The translations under genes and the position numbers were made by a program. The notes under the pieces were generated by a model, which was not told the origin of the DNA, did no database searches, and saw nothing but the letters and a program-made list of their open reading frames with translations. 46,391 nt of DNA, taken from the NCBI GenBank assembly GCA_012519255.1, contig JAAYQQ010000104.1:1-46391 (forward strand). The letters run 5' to 3'. This stretch comes from Methanobacteriota archaeon. GTDB taxonomy: Archaea; Thermoplasmatota; Thermoplasmata; Methanomassiliicoccales; Methanomassiliicoccaceae. This document shows positions 18,036 to 27,866 of the stretch, in pieces. Position 1 is the stretch's first letter; every line of letters begins with the position of its first letter.

Positions 18036-18752
18036 TCTGCTCTTCTCCGGCTTCTTGCCAGAGATACATTTCACCGCGTCGCTGAGGACGCCCATGGTGG
18101 TATAGTACTCCCACTTGGTAGGGATGGAGCGCCCCATCAACCGACGGAACATGACCTCGGTCTTCTCCCGACGGAATTCCGGATAGTCAATCACTTCCAG
18201 CAGTTGATGGAAGAAGTCGAAAAGCATATCATTCTCCTCTGCTGAGGCAGGGCGGGGACATTGTATTGGGGCACCAGTGAGGTATATCTCATAAAGCACG
18301 ATGGACAGTGCGTGGGAGAGATTGAGTATGGGGTAATCATCGTGAGAAGGGATGTGCACCAGCAGGTCGCACCTCTCTAATTGCTCCTGGGAGAGGCCCA
18401 GGTCCTCTGGACCGAAAACCACGGCGATGCGCCCCTCATGGTCTTTGACTTTCTCGGCGAAGGCCCGGGGAGTCTCGGGGATGCGCACGAAATGTTTCTC
18501 TCCTTCCGTTACAATTCCCGAGGTGCCCACTACCAGGGAGCAGTCCCGAAGGGCCTCCTCAAAGCTTGTGACAATGGTGGCGTTGCGCAGAATATCCCCA
18601 GCATGCTTGGCCCTCTTGTAGGCCTCGTCGGTCAGAGGGCAAGGGTCCAGCATGAAGAGCTCGGTGAATCCGAAGTTCCCCATCGCCCGCGCTACGGCGC
18701 CCACGTTACCATCGTGCATGGGGGAGACCAGAACTACTCGATATGCAGGCAT
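18003..18752 (-). CDS. TrmJ-like RNA 2'-O-methyltransferase (SpoU/TrmH family)
   Basis: YRVVLVSPMHDGNVGAVARAMGNFGFTELFMLDP, VVFGPEDLGLS, LNLSHALSIVLYEIY. Confidence 0.92.
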   Translation of the reverse strand: MPAYRVVLVSPMHDGNVGAVARAMGNFGFTELFMLDPCPLTDEAYKRAKHAGDILRNATIVTSFEEALRDCSLVVGTSGIVTEGEKHFVRIPETPRAFAEKVKDHEGRIAVVFGPEDLGLSQEQLERCDLLVHIPSHDDYPILNLSHALSIVLYEIYLTGAPIQCPRPASAEENDMLFDFFHQLLEVIDYPEFRREKTEVMFRRLMGRSIPTKWEYYTTMGVLSDAVKCISGKKPEKSRSPSAGAGDLT

Positions 18753-18791
18753 ATCGGAGAGCTTAAGAACACATTCCTACTTAATGCTGAT

Positions 18792-19583
18792 GTGGTCTGG
18801 CACGCCGCGGTGAAGTTGGCATATGACGGCAGGCCCTTTATAGGCTCTCAGCGTCAGCCAGAAGGACGGACGGTGGAGTCAGAAACCATCACCGCGCTGC
18901 AGCGCATCGGGGCGATCACCTCGCCGGAAGAATCACGATTTTTTCTCGCCAGCCGCACAGACCGTGGCGTGAGCGCCCTGGGCAATGTCGCCGCATTCAA
19001 GACTTCCTTCAGCAGGGAGGCTCTACTGAGGGCGCTGAACGCCGCCGCGAAAGATGTATTATTCTATGCCTGGGCGGAGGTCCCTGATACCTTCAAGCCT
19101 CGCCGTGCCAGGGAACGCTGGTACCGCTATCTGCTCCCCTCTCACGGGTTGGATGTGGAAGCAGTGAAGCAATGCGCCACTCTGCTGGAAGGCCGCCATG
19201 ATTTTCGCCGTTTCTGCAAGCCCAATGGCAGGCCTACAGTGAGAACGCTAAACTCTATTGAGATCGAGGTCTGCGATGGTATTATCGTCGTAGATCTGCG
19301 AGCAAGAGAGTTCCTGCATAATATGGTCCGCCGCATGGTGGCAGCAATGACGGAGGTGGGGGCGGGAAGAGTCTCGCTTGAAGCGGTATCAAGGGCGCTG
19401 GAGGGTGAAGCCATATCCTTCGGCCTGGCCCCTCCGGAGCCACTCACTCTTATGGACGTGAGCCATGACATTGTGTTCAACGTGCAGTACCCTCCAACTC
19501 TAAGACGTAAAGTGGCGGCTTACCAGATTGATGTACTTTCTCGGAGCGCCTTCGTTCAATCTTTATGTGAGCGCCTGGAATGA
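18792..19583 (+). CDS. truA: tRNA pseudouridine synthase A
   Basis: VKLAYDGRPFIGSQRQPEGRTVES, ASRTDRGVSALGN catalytic Asp motif; GTG start at 18792 preferred over the 18381 extension that is antisense to the trmJ-like gene. Confidence 0.9.
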   Translation: MVWHAAVKLAYDGRPFIGSQRQPEGRTVESETITALQRIGAITSPEESRFFLASRTDRGVSALGNVAAFKTSFSREALLRALNAAAKDVLFYAWAEVPDTFKPRRARERWYRYLLPSHGLDVEAVKQCATLLEGRHDFRRFCKPNGRPTVRTLNSIEIEVCDGIIVVDLRAREFLHNMVRRMVAAMTEVGAGRVSLEAVSRALEGEAISFGLAPPEPLTLMDVSHDIVFNVQYPPTLRRKVAAYQIDVLSRSAFVQSLCERLE

Positions 19584-19749
19584 TCGCCGTAACTTCCTGA
19601 AGATCATCCTGGCCGGCAATTATTATCGGAAGTCTGGGGAGTGAAATAGGGAGAGATCGGAAGGAAGATGGCGAACTTCATTTATGGCGATCGGCGCTGG
19701 TGCCCATCGCGGGGAAAGCTTTTTTCGATAGGTGGCTTTAACCAATGTA

Positions 19750-20277
19750 ATGATCGTCGCGCTAACTGGAACCCCCGGTACGGGCAAAAGCACAATAGGA
19801 GAACTGCTCCGCTCGAGCGGCTGGACGGTCGTCGAACTGTCTGACATTGTTAGGGACGGAAAGGTCTCCACCAGTCTGGACACAGAGCGAGGCAGCCTGG
19901 AGGTTGACCCGGAGGAACTCGACAAGGCAGTTAGTAGCACCCTGCCATCCGGTGATGCGCTCCTGATCGGTCATCTTTCTCATCTACTCACCGTTGATCT
20001 CATCATCATCCTGAGGTGTAGGCCATCAGTGCTGGCGGAACGTTTGCGCTCCCGTGGCTGGTCCGAGGATAAGATCTGGGAGAACATGGAGGCAGAGGCC
20101 TGCGATGTCATCCTGGTAGAGTCGGTGGAGATGGGAGGGGAGGTCGTTGAGCTTGACACCACGTCATTGGATCCGTCTCAAGCCGTTGCCGCGGTCGAGG
20201 AGATACTGGCTGGAGAAAGGGAGAAGTATGCTATCGGACATGTGGACTGGAGCGATGAGGTGATGGGGTGGTTCTAG
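19750..20277 (+). CDS. Adenylate kinase family protein (AK6/Fap7-like)
   Basis: MIVALTGTPGTGKSTIGELLRSSGWTVVELSDIV P-loop; TAG stop overlapping the next gene. Confidence 0.88.
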   Translation: MIVALTGTPGTGKSTIGELLRSSGWTVVELSDIVRDGKVSTSLDTERGSLEVDPEELDKAVSSTLPSGDALLIGHLSHLLTVDLIIILRCRPSVLAERLRSRGWSEDKIWENMEAEACDVILVESVEMGGEVVELDTTSLDPSQAVAAVEEILAGEREKYAIGHVDWSDEVMGWF

Positions 20278-20903
20278 ATGCCAAGAGGGACAGCGTGGAA
20301 TTCATCATGGAACCCATGGCCAAGATCTTTTCACGTTGGAGTCCCAATGCCATTTCCTGGCTGGCCTTTGCATTGGCGGTGCTGGCTGGAATACTTATCT
20401 TTCTGAGCCCCTGGTACTGGACGCTGCTTCTTCCCCTGGCGGCAGTGGTGGTCCTACTCTCTGGTTTCTTCGATGCCCTTGATGGAAAGGTCGCCCGACT
20501 GACCGGTATGGCATCGCGTCGAGGAGATCTCCTGGACCACGTCCTGGACCGCTACGCCGATGTATTCATGATAGGCGCCGTCGCGTTCAGCTCATGGTGT
20601 GATCCCTACATAGGGATCCTCGCCATCATCGGCGTGCTCATGACCAGCTACATGGGTACGCAATGTCAGGCCATTGGGGCAGGCCGTCTGTATTCCGGAT
20701 TGCTCGGACGCGCCGATCGGGTGGTCCTGCTGGTCCTTGCTCCACTGTTGCAGATAATATTCATGGCCTTCACTGACGGCTGGATCCACATTGGGGCGGT
20801 GAGTCTGTCCGCCTTTGAGATGGTTATGCTCTGGTTCGCCGTGGTAGGCAACCTCACCGCGGTGCAGCGGGCTTTGAAGATTTGGGAGATGGTGCCCCCT
20901 TAG
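20268..20903 (+). CDS. CDP-alcohol phosphatidyltransferase family protein (archaetidylinositol phosphate synthase-like)
   Basis: SGFFDALDGKVARLTGMASRRGDLLDHVLDRYAD matches the DGxxAR-G-DxxxD class motif; multiple TM segments; GTG start, TAG stop. Confidence 0.92.
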   Translation: MVLDAKRDSVEFIMEPMAKIFSRWSPNAISWLAFALAVLAGILIFLSPWYWTLLLPLAAVVVLLSGFFDALDGKVARLTGMASRRGDLLDHVLDRYADVFMIGAVAFSSWCDPYIGILAIIGVLMTSYMGTQCQAIGAGRLYSGLLGRADRVVLLVLAPLLQIIFMAFTDGWIHIGAVSLSAFEMVMLWFAVVGNLTAVQRALKIWEMVPP

Positions 20904-21936
20904 AAGTGCGTCGCAGCGGGCGGTTCTTTATACGATAGTAGCTCAGAGGATGTTTGACATATCCATTGGGATGGTTGCACAAGGAGTCAGGCTCGAAGCA
21001 AATGCCATAGCTCTTCATGGTAGTGCATTCGGGAGGCGTATATTCCGTCCCGGAGATCTCACCGGTGATGTGATCAACCTGATACTTGGTCTTGGAGACA
21101 TCGAAGTCAGGAGATGTCGCGAACAGGGCAAGGATCTCCTCAGCAGATAGTCCAATGTGATGTAGGAACGCGGTTAGGGAGAAACGAGCGGAGTGAGGCA
21201 TATTTTCCCCGGCTTGAGCCATGCCGATGAAGTGCTTCATGCAGGGAGGAAAATTCTCTACGCTTACCGTGCCGAAGTCTTCTGCCTTGTACTGGTTGCG
21301 CATCACGGTGGCACTATCTTTTAGCTCGCGGACATCATCACCCAGCGCATTTAGGATATCGTCATTCAGGGGCAAGGGCAACTCGCTTTCCAGGCGGTCC
21401 TGGAGAGCCTGTTGGAGCACCCGGGCGAACTTGGCCTGTGAGAGGAATACATACCCGCGCTTCACTTCGGTATTCACAAGTTTCCACTCCTTGCTGCGCA
21501 TGCGTGAGGTGTAGCGCAAATAGTCAGTGAAATGTATTCTCAGCAAGTTTCCCTCTTGGGAGGCTGCCACGTCTAGCTGGTATGCAACTTCCTCAACCAT
21601 ATCTAGGTCCTCCCGCTCTAGCCGCTCACGCATTGCCACTCCCTCGGCGAGCGCGTATCGCCGGGTCAAAAACCTATCATCCACTCCCGAGACATACATC
21701 CTGGCCATGGGATAGGAGAGGATCTCCTCCAGACAATCTTCCTCATTGGCCATGGGACGTATCTGGATGATGCCATGCATAAGCGCATCGATCACCCTGG
21801 CCTTTCCACGCGCCCTTGCTCCTTGAAAAGCACGATGAGTTAGCAGTTCATCCAGTGCTATTCCATGGTCCTTAACGTGTTCGGCCGCATCGCGCAAGAA
21901 TGGATATTTGGCATAGCTAAGGGAGTCCACATTCAA
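20854..21936 (-). CDS. priL: DNA primase large subunit
   Basis: LSYAKYPFLRDAAEHVKDHGIALDELL..., FPPCMKHFIGMAQAGENMPHSARFSLTAFLHHIG, TTMKSYGICFEPDSLCNHPNGYVKHPLSYY (Fe-S Cys residues). Confidence 0.95.
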   Translation of the reverse strand: MNVDSLSYAKYPFLRDAAEHVKDHGIALDELLTHRAFQGARARGKARVIDALMHGIIQIRPMANEEDCLEEILSYPMARMYVSGVDDRFLTRRYALAEGVAMRERLEREDLDMVEEVAYQLDVAASQEGNLLRIHFTDYLRYTSRMRSKEWKLVNTEVKRGYVFLSQAKFARVLQQALQDRLESELPLPLNDDILNALGDDVRELKDSATVMRNQYKAEDFGTVSVENFPPCMKHFIGMAQAGENMPHSARFSLTAFLHHIGLSAEEILALFATSPDFDVSKTKYQVDHITGEISGTEYTPPECTTMKSYGICFEPDSLCNHPNGYVKHPLSYYRIKNRPLRRTSKGAPSPKSSKPAAPR

Positions 21937-21982
21937 ACCAGGGCATGCGGTGATAAAAAGGTTCCACCTTGTTCGACAGCCC

Positions 21983-23605
21983 TCAATCGAAAGATATCAG
22001 TCCACGCAGTTCCTCTGCTATGGCGGGATCATCTAGAGAGGCGACGAGGTCCTCATAGGTTCGCAGCGGCCGCCCGTGAAATAGGCGGATGGCCCTCTTT
22101 CTACCAATCTTTGGCAGGGCCTGTAAGGCAGCAAGGGGGCAACTGTTCACTTTCAATGGATACTCTATGGCGGTGACGCTGCGGTATCCCCATGACATCA
22201 CCATGGCATCTACGAACTGATCCAGTTCGATGGGGTAAGGGAATCCTACCAGCAGCGGATATGAGCCGATCTGGCGGCCGAAGGTCGTGTTTCCATCCCT
22301 TGCTTCAGTGTATACCCGTCGGAGGACGGTGCCGGCAGGCACAAGGCGTTGAAGCATGGGTCTGTCGATCTCCTTCCTCACGCGTTCCTTGAACCGGATG
22401 AACTTGCGGCGATTGATGGCAGGGGCGAACTCCTTGCGCACCGCGATGACCTGTCGGATATTCAGCCGGCGAAGCAGGTAGCCCCTCCGAAGGACCTCGT
22501 GGAGAAATGTCATATTCCGTTCTGGCGTGGCCGCGGTCTCGCCATCCAGGCCAACGATTAGATTTAGTCCTGGGAGGAGGTAGGGGAGGCCACTATCTCC
22601 CCTTGCTCCCCCGACCTCATTGATCATTCGTATCGCCTCCATGGCCTGCTCCGCGGTGGAATTGAGGTTGTTGGCCCTCTGCACCTCTGGGTCAGCGCTC
22701 TCCAATCCCAAGGCGAGGACGTTCCCTGGAGTGCAGTACTTCACAAGGGTCCGTAGTATGGCCGCCGACTCCTCCGGGTAGGAGGCAATAACTGCAGGAT
22801 TGGCATTGTCTACGTGGAGCACATCGGGCTGGAGAGCTGTCACTCCGGACAACAGTCTCTCAACAGCTCTTGGGTTTGGTCGGGGAGGATCGCCAGTGCC
22901 CAGATCAGCCTTGTATGAGATAATGCAGCTCTGTCCCCCCAGCCTGAAGTTGCGCACCCCGATCTCGGCCAACCTTTTGCATTCGGCGATAATGGCCTCC
23001 TCATCTCGATAGACTGGCTTTCCCTTCAGCGGTTCCACACAGAAGGAGCATCCCCCGGAAGCGTAGCGGACGCATCCGCGGTATGTCTCTATCTCGGCCA
23101 TCAGTGGCTGCGGAAAATCAGAATGCTTGGCCACGATCTCCGCCCCGGCGAGCAACCAACGTTCCCATTGCTCCATGGTCCGCCAGCGGTCCTGCGGCTC
23201 TTCTCCCTGCAGGAGTGAATATACTACCATGGCGGGATCTCTATGGGCCAGCAGGTCGTACTTGTCTTGTAATAAGGGCTCTAGTGTGGCAGGCCCACCC
23301 AACACTCGAACTCCCGGAAGTCTTTCGACAAGCCTCTGGATCTCTTGACTGGAGGCGGGAGAGGCTCGCAGGTATTTCCCCGGAACGGCCACGCCGGCGA
23401 TAACCAATGTGAGATCTGCGGGTGGGATCTTATCTCCCCTTCGGAGATGATCGATGGTAATGTATTCAACCTCGGCCCCCGCATCACGGGCTGCCCCTGC
23501 CGCTGCCCTGACCTGTGGTGAGAGATATGGAGGAACGCCCAGGCAGGCCGGTTCATCCACGAAACCGTCGATAAGGAGAAATCTCGCTTGCGGGGACACG
23601 ACCAA
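21983..23605 (-). CDS. Radical SAM protein with C-terminal helix-hairpin-helix (COG1031-type)
   Basis: ETYRGCVRYASGGCSFCVEPLKGKPVYRDEE radical SAM cluster; C-terminal QALPKIGRKRAIRLFHGRPLRTYEDL HhH. Confidence 0.88.
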   Translation of the reverse strand: MVVSPQARFLLIDGFVDEPACLGVPPYLSPQVRAAAGAARDAGAEVEYITIDHLRRGDKIPPADLTLVIAGVAVPGKYLRASPASSQEIQRLVERLPGVRVLGGPATLEPLLQDKYDLLAHRDPAMVVYSLLQGEEPQDRWRTMEQWERWLLAGAEIVAKHSDFPQPLMAEIETYRGCVRYASGGCSFCVEPLKGKPVYRDEEAIIAECKRLAEIGVRNFRLGGQSCIISYKADLGTGDPPRPNPRAVERLLSGVTALQPDVLHVDNANPAVIASYPEESAAILRTLVKYCTPGNVLALGLESADPEVQRANNLNSTAEQAMEAIRMINEVGGARGDSGLPYLLPGLNLIVGLDGETAATPERNMTFLHEVLRRGYLLRRLNIRQVIAVRKEFAPAINRRKFIRFKERVRKEIDRPMLQRLVPAGTVLRRVYTEARDGNTTFGRQIGSYPLLVGFPYPIELDQFVDAMVMSWGYRSVTAIEYPLKVNSCPLAALQALPKIGRKRAIRLFHGRPLRTYEDLVASLDDPAIAEELRGLISFD

Positions 23606-23996
23606 ACGAACGCCGCCAATCTATATTTAGAATTCTCTAGCCACTCCAGGTACTGGGTGCCCAATATTATGGTGGCATGATCATGCAGGGCCTTGTGGAA
23701 TGAGGGGATGATCATGGAGGGTCCACGGGGCTGCTCCCGGCGATCCGATCTCCGCTCGGTCATGGGCACAAGCAACGATTCTATATATTGGGTTTGGGGC
23801 AACTCGTAACAAATCTAAATTCTTCGAGGAATCACAAATTATATCGAAATTCGTAGAGAAGAAGGTCGTTATCCTCCCCAAATACGTAATAACACCGCCA
23901 AAGCTACCCAATGATTATATAATAAAATAGTAAATCCCCAAAAGGTCCCGGCTGTTGGAACAATTATCACCCCGGGGTTATACGGAGTAATGATTC

Positions 23997-25346
23997 ATGA
24001 AGCCCGTAGATAAGAAGACTGAGGATGAGCTGCTGAAGAAAGCGTATGAGCCGGCCCGACTAGCCATGAAGTACCATCCCTTCTACGAGGGCAAAATCTA
24101 GATTACCGCAAAGTGTCCCGTGCGCAATTTTTCGGACTTTGCCATCTGGTACACTCCAGGTGTGGCTGAGCCATGTAAAGATATCCAGAAGAACCCTGAG
24201 ACTGTCTACGAGCACACTAGCAAGGGTAACATGGTTGCCGTGATCTCAGATGGCACCAGAGTCTTGGGGCTGGGAGATATCGGTCCGGAGGCTGGCCTTC
24301 CAGTCATGGAGGGTAAGTCCCTATTATTCAAGTATCTAGGTGGTGTGGACGCAATCCCCATCTGCTTGGCCACGAAGGATGCTGAGGAGATAATCAAGAC
24401 TGTAAAATATCTGGCACCTTCCTTCGGAGGCATTAATCTAGAGGATATCGAGAATCCCAAGTGCTTCGAGATCCTGGACCGCCTTCGGGCAGAGATGGAT
24501 ATCCCCGTATGGCACGATGATCAGCAGGGTACTGCCACAATAGTCACCGCTGGAGCGATCAATGCCCACAAGGTTGTAGGCAAGAAGATCAGCGAGTCCA
24601 AGGTGGCCATGGTAGGGGCAGGCGCTGCCAACATTGCCATTTCTCGTCTAATGGTAGCCGCCGGGTTTGATATCAAGAACATTGTCATGGTGGACTCCAA
24701 AGGAACACTCCACTCTGGTAGAGAAGATATCGAGAACTCTCATGCCAAGAAGTGGTACATGTGCACCAACTCCAACGCTGAGGAAGTAGTCGGAGGGATC
24801 GAGGATGCCATGAAGGGTGCGGACATCCTTGTTGCGGCCTCTCGCCCAGGCCCTGGAGTCATCCGCAAGGAGTGGATTAGGGGCATGGCCGATGACGCCA
24901 TCGTTTTCTCCACTGCCAATCCCATCCCTGAGATCTGGCCATGGGAGGCTACCGAGGGCGGAGCCAAGGTCGTAGCGACGGGACGCTCCGACTTCCCTAA
25001 TCAGGTCAATAACTCTCTGGGCTTCCCAGGTATCTTCCGTGGTGCCTTGGACGTCCGTGCCAAGACCATCACAGATGAGATGTGCATCGCCGCTGCGTTG
25101 GAGATCGCCAAGACTGCGGAGGACAGGGGCCTTAGCGAGGAAAATATTGTTCCCACCATGGATGATTGGGAACTCTTCCCGCGTGAGGCTGTGGCAGTTG
25201 GCATGAAGGCCGTGGAACAAGGACTCGCCCGAGTCAAGCTGAGCCGGGACGAGCTCATGCACCGCGCTGAAACGGCAATCCGTCGCGCCAGGGGCGAGAC
25301 CAAGCTCCTCATGAATGAGGGCTACATCAAACCCTTCCCAGAGTGA
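23997..25346 (+). CDS. NAD(P)-dependent malic enzyme with in-frame TAG at codon 35 (24099-24101)
   Basis: Reading through TAG gives MKPVDKKTEDELLKKAYEPARLAMKYHPFYEGKI[TAG]ITAKCPVRNFSDFAIWYTPGVAEPCKDIQKNP...; both sides look like malic enzyme; ORF track begins at GTG 24120 after the TAG. Confidence 0.9.
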
Positions 25347-25389
25347 GTCCTCACTCAAACCCATTCTCCATTTTATCCCCGGTGTTCTC

Positions 25390-25833
25390 ATGAAGTTTTC
25401 CCAAGCCCGTACTGGCCGCGTGTTCGTATTGCGTCTGGAACAGGGCGAGGTCATACATGAGGTGCTGGAGCGCTTTGTTGCTGAGCACGGGATCCAATGT
25501 GCCGCTGTTACTATGGTGGGGGCGACGGACCATGGGAGCCAACTCGTGGTGGGCCCACGCGATGGAAAAGCTCTCCCAATAGTTCCGCTTCGACACCTTC
25601 TGACTGACGTACATGAGCTCACTGGGGTAGGAACGATCTTCCCAGATGGCAATGGTCGACCAACCCTTCACGCTCATGTCTCGGTGGGACGGGAAGGCGG
25701 CGCCGCCACGGGGTGCATCCGCGGAGGAATAGTTGTTTGGAACATAGTCGAGGTCATACTTCTAGAATTGACCGACTGCACGGCGAAGAGGGTGTTGGAT
25801 CCTCTGACTGGCTTTGAGCTGTTAGATCCGTGA
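25390..25833 (+). CDS. PPC/DUF296 domain DNA-binding-like protein
   Basis: RVFVLRLEQGEVIHEVLERFVAEHGIQCAAVTMVGATDH...GRPTLHAHVSVGREGGAATGCIRGGIVVWNIVEVILLEL; start trimmed from 25315. Confidence 0.9.
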   Translation: MKFSQARTGRVFVLRLEQGEVIHEVLERFVAEHGIQCAAVTMVGATDHGSQLVVGPRDGKALPIVPLRHLLTDVHELTGVGTIFPDGNGRPTLHAHVSVGREGGAATGCIRGGIVVWNIVEVILLELTDCTAKRVLDPLTGFELLDP

Positions 25834-26101
25834 TGGATCATTGAAAAGCCCGTGTCCGCTGTCCATCGATCTTTCTTGTTTTGACTACTTTAGGTCTGGC
25901 AGTCCATCTCAAGGAACTATCTCCAGAAGGATTGCATATTTGTAAGGTGAGCATTGATCTTGGGCTCTGTTCTGTCCAAGAGCGCGACCGCTTAATATTC
26001 GCCCTGAGAGAGCTTGCGTAGGCAGAAAAATCTCGTGATAAATAATCTTATCCGAAAATAGGAAGGGCGCGAAGCCCCTGAGGTTTGACCTTAGGACGAA
26101 T

Positions 26102-26368
26102 TTATACTAAGGTAATGGTAACGGCATTCACTCCCTGGACCTGGGGGACCGAGCGGAGCGATTCCTCGAACTTCCCGATGAGGCCATCCTGATCCTCCAT
26201 AATGCCAGTGACCTCGATGATCTTAAGGCCGAAGGCGAAGGGCTTAACGTTCATCGTGGCCACTTCGACGCCCTGAGGGACCTTCTGAGGAATATCTGCC
26301 ATAATCTGTTCGACAGAGACCTCCGGACTCTCCGGGATCACATTGTATACAGCAGCGACCTTTCCCAT
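26102..26368 (-). CDS. ef1b: Translation elongation factor 1-beta (aEF1B)
   Basis: MGKVAAVYNVIPESPEVSVEQIMADIPQKVPQGVEVATMNVKPFAFGLKIIEVTGIMEDQDGLIGKFEESLRSVPQVQGVNAVTITLV. Confidence 0.95.
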   Translation of the reverse strand: MGKVAAVYNVIPESPEVSVEQIMADIPQKVPQGVEVATMNVKPFAFGLKIIEVTGIMEDQDGLIGKFEESLRSVPQVQGVNAVTITLV

Positions 26369-26378
26369 AAGAACACCC

Positions 26379-26549
26379 TCACGGTCCGCTGAATCCGCAA
26401 TTAGTGCAGGTATAGGTAACGCCTTGGTCACGACACTGAGGGCAACGACCGATCTCTGCCTCGCCACAGTTCGGGCATTTGAAGAAAGTCATGCCATCGC
26501 CCCTGCCCAACCGGACGCCACATGAGCTACAGACCTTTTCATGCTCCAT
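26379..26549 (-). CDS. Small zinc-ribbon protein (HVO_2753/DUF1610-like), missing from ORF track
   Basis: Hand translation MEHEKVCSSCGVRLGRGDGMTFFKCPNCGEAEIGRCPQCRDQGVTYTCTNCGFSGP (56 aa, four CxxC pairs) immediately upstream of aEF1B. Confidence 0.9.
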   Translation of the reverse strand: MEHEKVCSSCGVRLGRGDGMTFFKCPNCGEAEIGRCPQCRDQGVTYTCTNCGFSGP

Positions 26550-26591
26550 GATATTCACCTAATATAGGCCGATGAAGTTTTGTCTATCTAT

Positions 26592-27614
26592 TTAAGCTCT
26601 TTTCTTCTCCACAAAGATCCATCCTTTCCTGTAAAAATACAGCACCATCAATGAAGATATGGATGCCATTAGGATCAAGGCCATAGGATATCCGAGAAAA
26701 TGTGCTAGTTCTGGCATGTGCTCGAAGTTCATTCCGTAGATGCCGGCTATGAGGGTGAGTGGGGCGAACACCACGGAGAAGACCGTTAGCACCTTTACAA
26801 TCTGGTTGAGTTGATTGCTGGTGCTGGTCTCATATAGGTCGATTAGCTGAGGAATGATCTGACCGAGCCCATCGACCTCATGAAGCAGGAGATCCAGATT
26901 ATTGAAAAGCTCTCTGAAATACATCTGATTGGAACTCTTTATGACTGCCAAATTTCTCTCTGCCAGGGATTCTGCCGTCTCTCGAAGGGGCCAGGCCGCT
27001 CTCCACATGTTTCCAATACGTGCTCTCATTTGCCGGACTTCCTGCAACACCTCGCGATTGGAGTTAGCGATGAGGCGGTCCTCCAGATGGTCGATGGCGT
27101 TGGAGAGTTCCTCCACGCGATCGAAGAACACTCCTATTATCTCGGCCAAAAGGGCGAATAGGAGAAAATCTGGGCCACTCTTCCTAAGGCGGGAATGCTC
27201 ATTCCTCAGACGCGCTACGATTTCATCATAGCGTATATTAGTATCTTGGAAGGTGACGAGATAGTCGATGCCGAGCACGAAATAAGCAGGCTGGACCTCC
27301 GCCATCTCATGATTCTCGCTTGGTACGGGCCAGGAGACGAACAAGGCGTTGCCAAAATCCTCCATTTTGGCTCGCCCTCTGGAGTACTCAATGATGGTCT
27401 TCATCTCATAGGCGTCGATGTTGAGGTACCCACTGATCTTTTCGAGCAACTTAAGATCAGGAGGGGCATTCATGCATACCCAGGTGACCTTCCTCTTGCC
27501 GATCATGCGGAATGCCTGCTCCATCGGGATCCCCTCCCTTTCTTCATACTCCCTATGATCATATGATCGCACATGGAGGGGGCTCATAATCGTCGCCGGG
27601 GATCCATTCATCAT
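26592..27614 (-). CDS. corA: CorA-family Mg2+/Co2+ transporter
   Basis: IAGIYGMNFEHMPEL (GMN motif) followed by a second TM; start uncertain. Confidence 0.93.
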   Translation of the reverse strand: MMNGSPATIMSPLHVRSYDHREYEEREGIPMEQAFRMIGKRKVTWVCMNAPPDLKLLEKISGYLNIDAYEMKTIIEYSRGRAKMEDFGNALFVSWPVPSENHEMAEVQPAYFVLGIDYLVTFQDTNIRYDEIVARLRNEHSRLRKSGPDFLLFALLAEIIGVFFDRVEELSNAIDHLEDRLIANSNREVLQEVRQMRARIGNMWRAAWPLRETAESLAERNLAVIKSSNQMYFRELFNNLDLLLHEVDGLGQIIPQLIDLYETSTSNQLNQIVKVLTVFSVVFAPLTLIAGIYGMNFEHMPELAHFLGYPMALILMASISSLMVLYFYRKGWIFVEKKRA

Positions 27615-27697
27615 ATCTTATATGGTCCCTGGAATAGACATATCTTCCCGCCCAGCATCGCAGTTGGCGTTTTGCCCGTCATCACCACGGAGAATAG

Positions 27698-27727
27698 TAT
27701 GATACGGGCTACGATGCCCGTATCATA
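27698..27727. promoter_or_regulatory. 12-bp perfect inverted repeat with 6-nt loop upstream of corA
   Basis: tatgatacgggc-tacgat-gcccgtatcata. Confidence 0.6.
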
Positions 27728-27866
27728 TATAGATAAGATAGAGTATACGGTGGATGTTAGTAGGGGCGGCAAGGCTGGGCTCAGGGGAGCGTCAGCTACC
27801 AAACAATAATCTTTATATATTTTGAGGCTTTACATGGGCTTCTGCAATGCCGGTTTAGCTTGCCAT

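Noticed and set aside
18381-18791. N-terminal extension of TruA in the ORF track
   Set aside because: Antisense to the TrmJ-like gene; TruA homology begins at VVWHAAVKLAYDG with GTG 18792.
23281-23802. 173-aa minus-strand ORF and 23681..23911
   Set aside because: Overlaps the radical SAM gene in another frame and an AT-rich intergenic region; no family features.
24120-25346. Malic enzyme simply starting at GTG 24120
   Set aside because: Would discard the in-frame, family-like AYEPARLAMKYHPFYEGKI segment and has no visible ribosome-binding site; kept only as an alternative.
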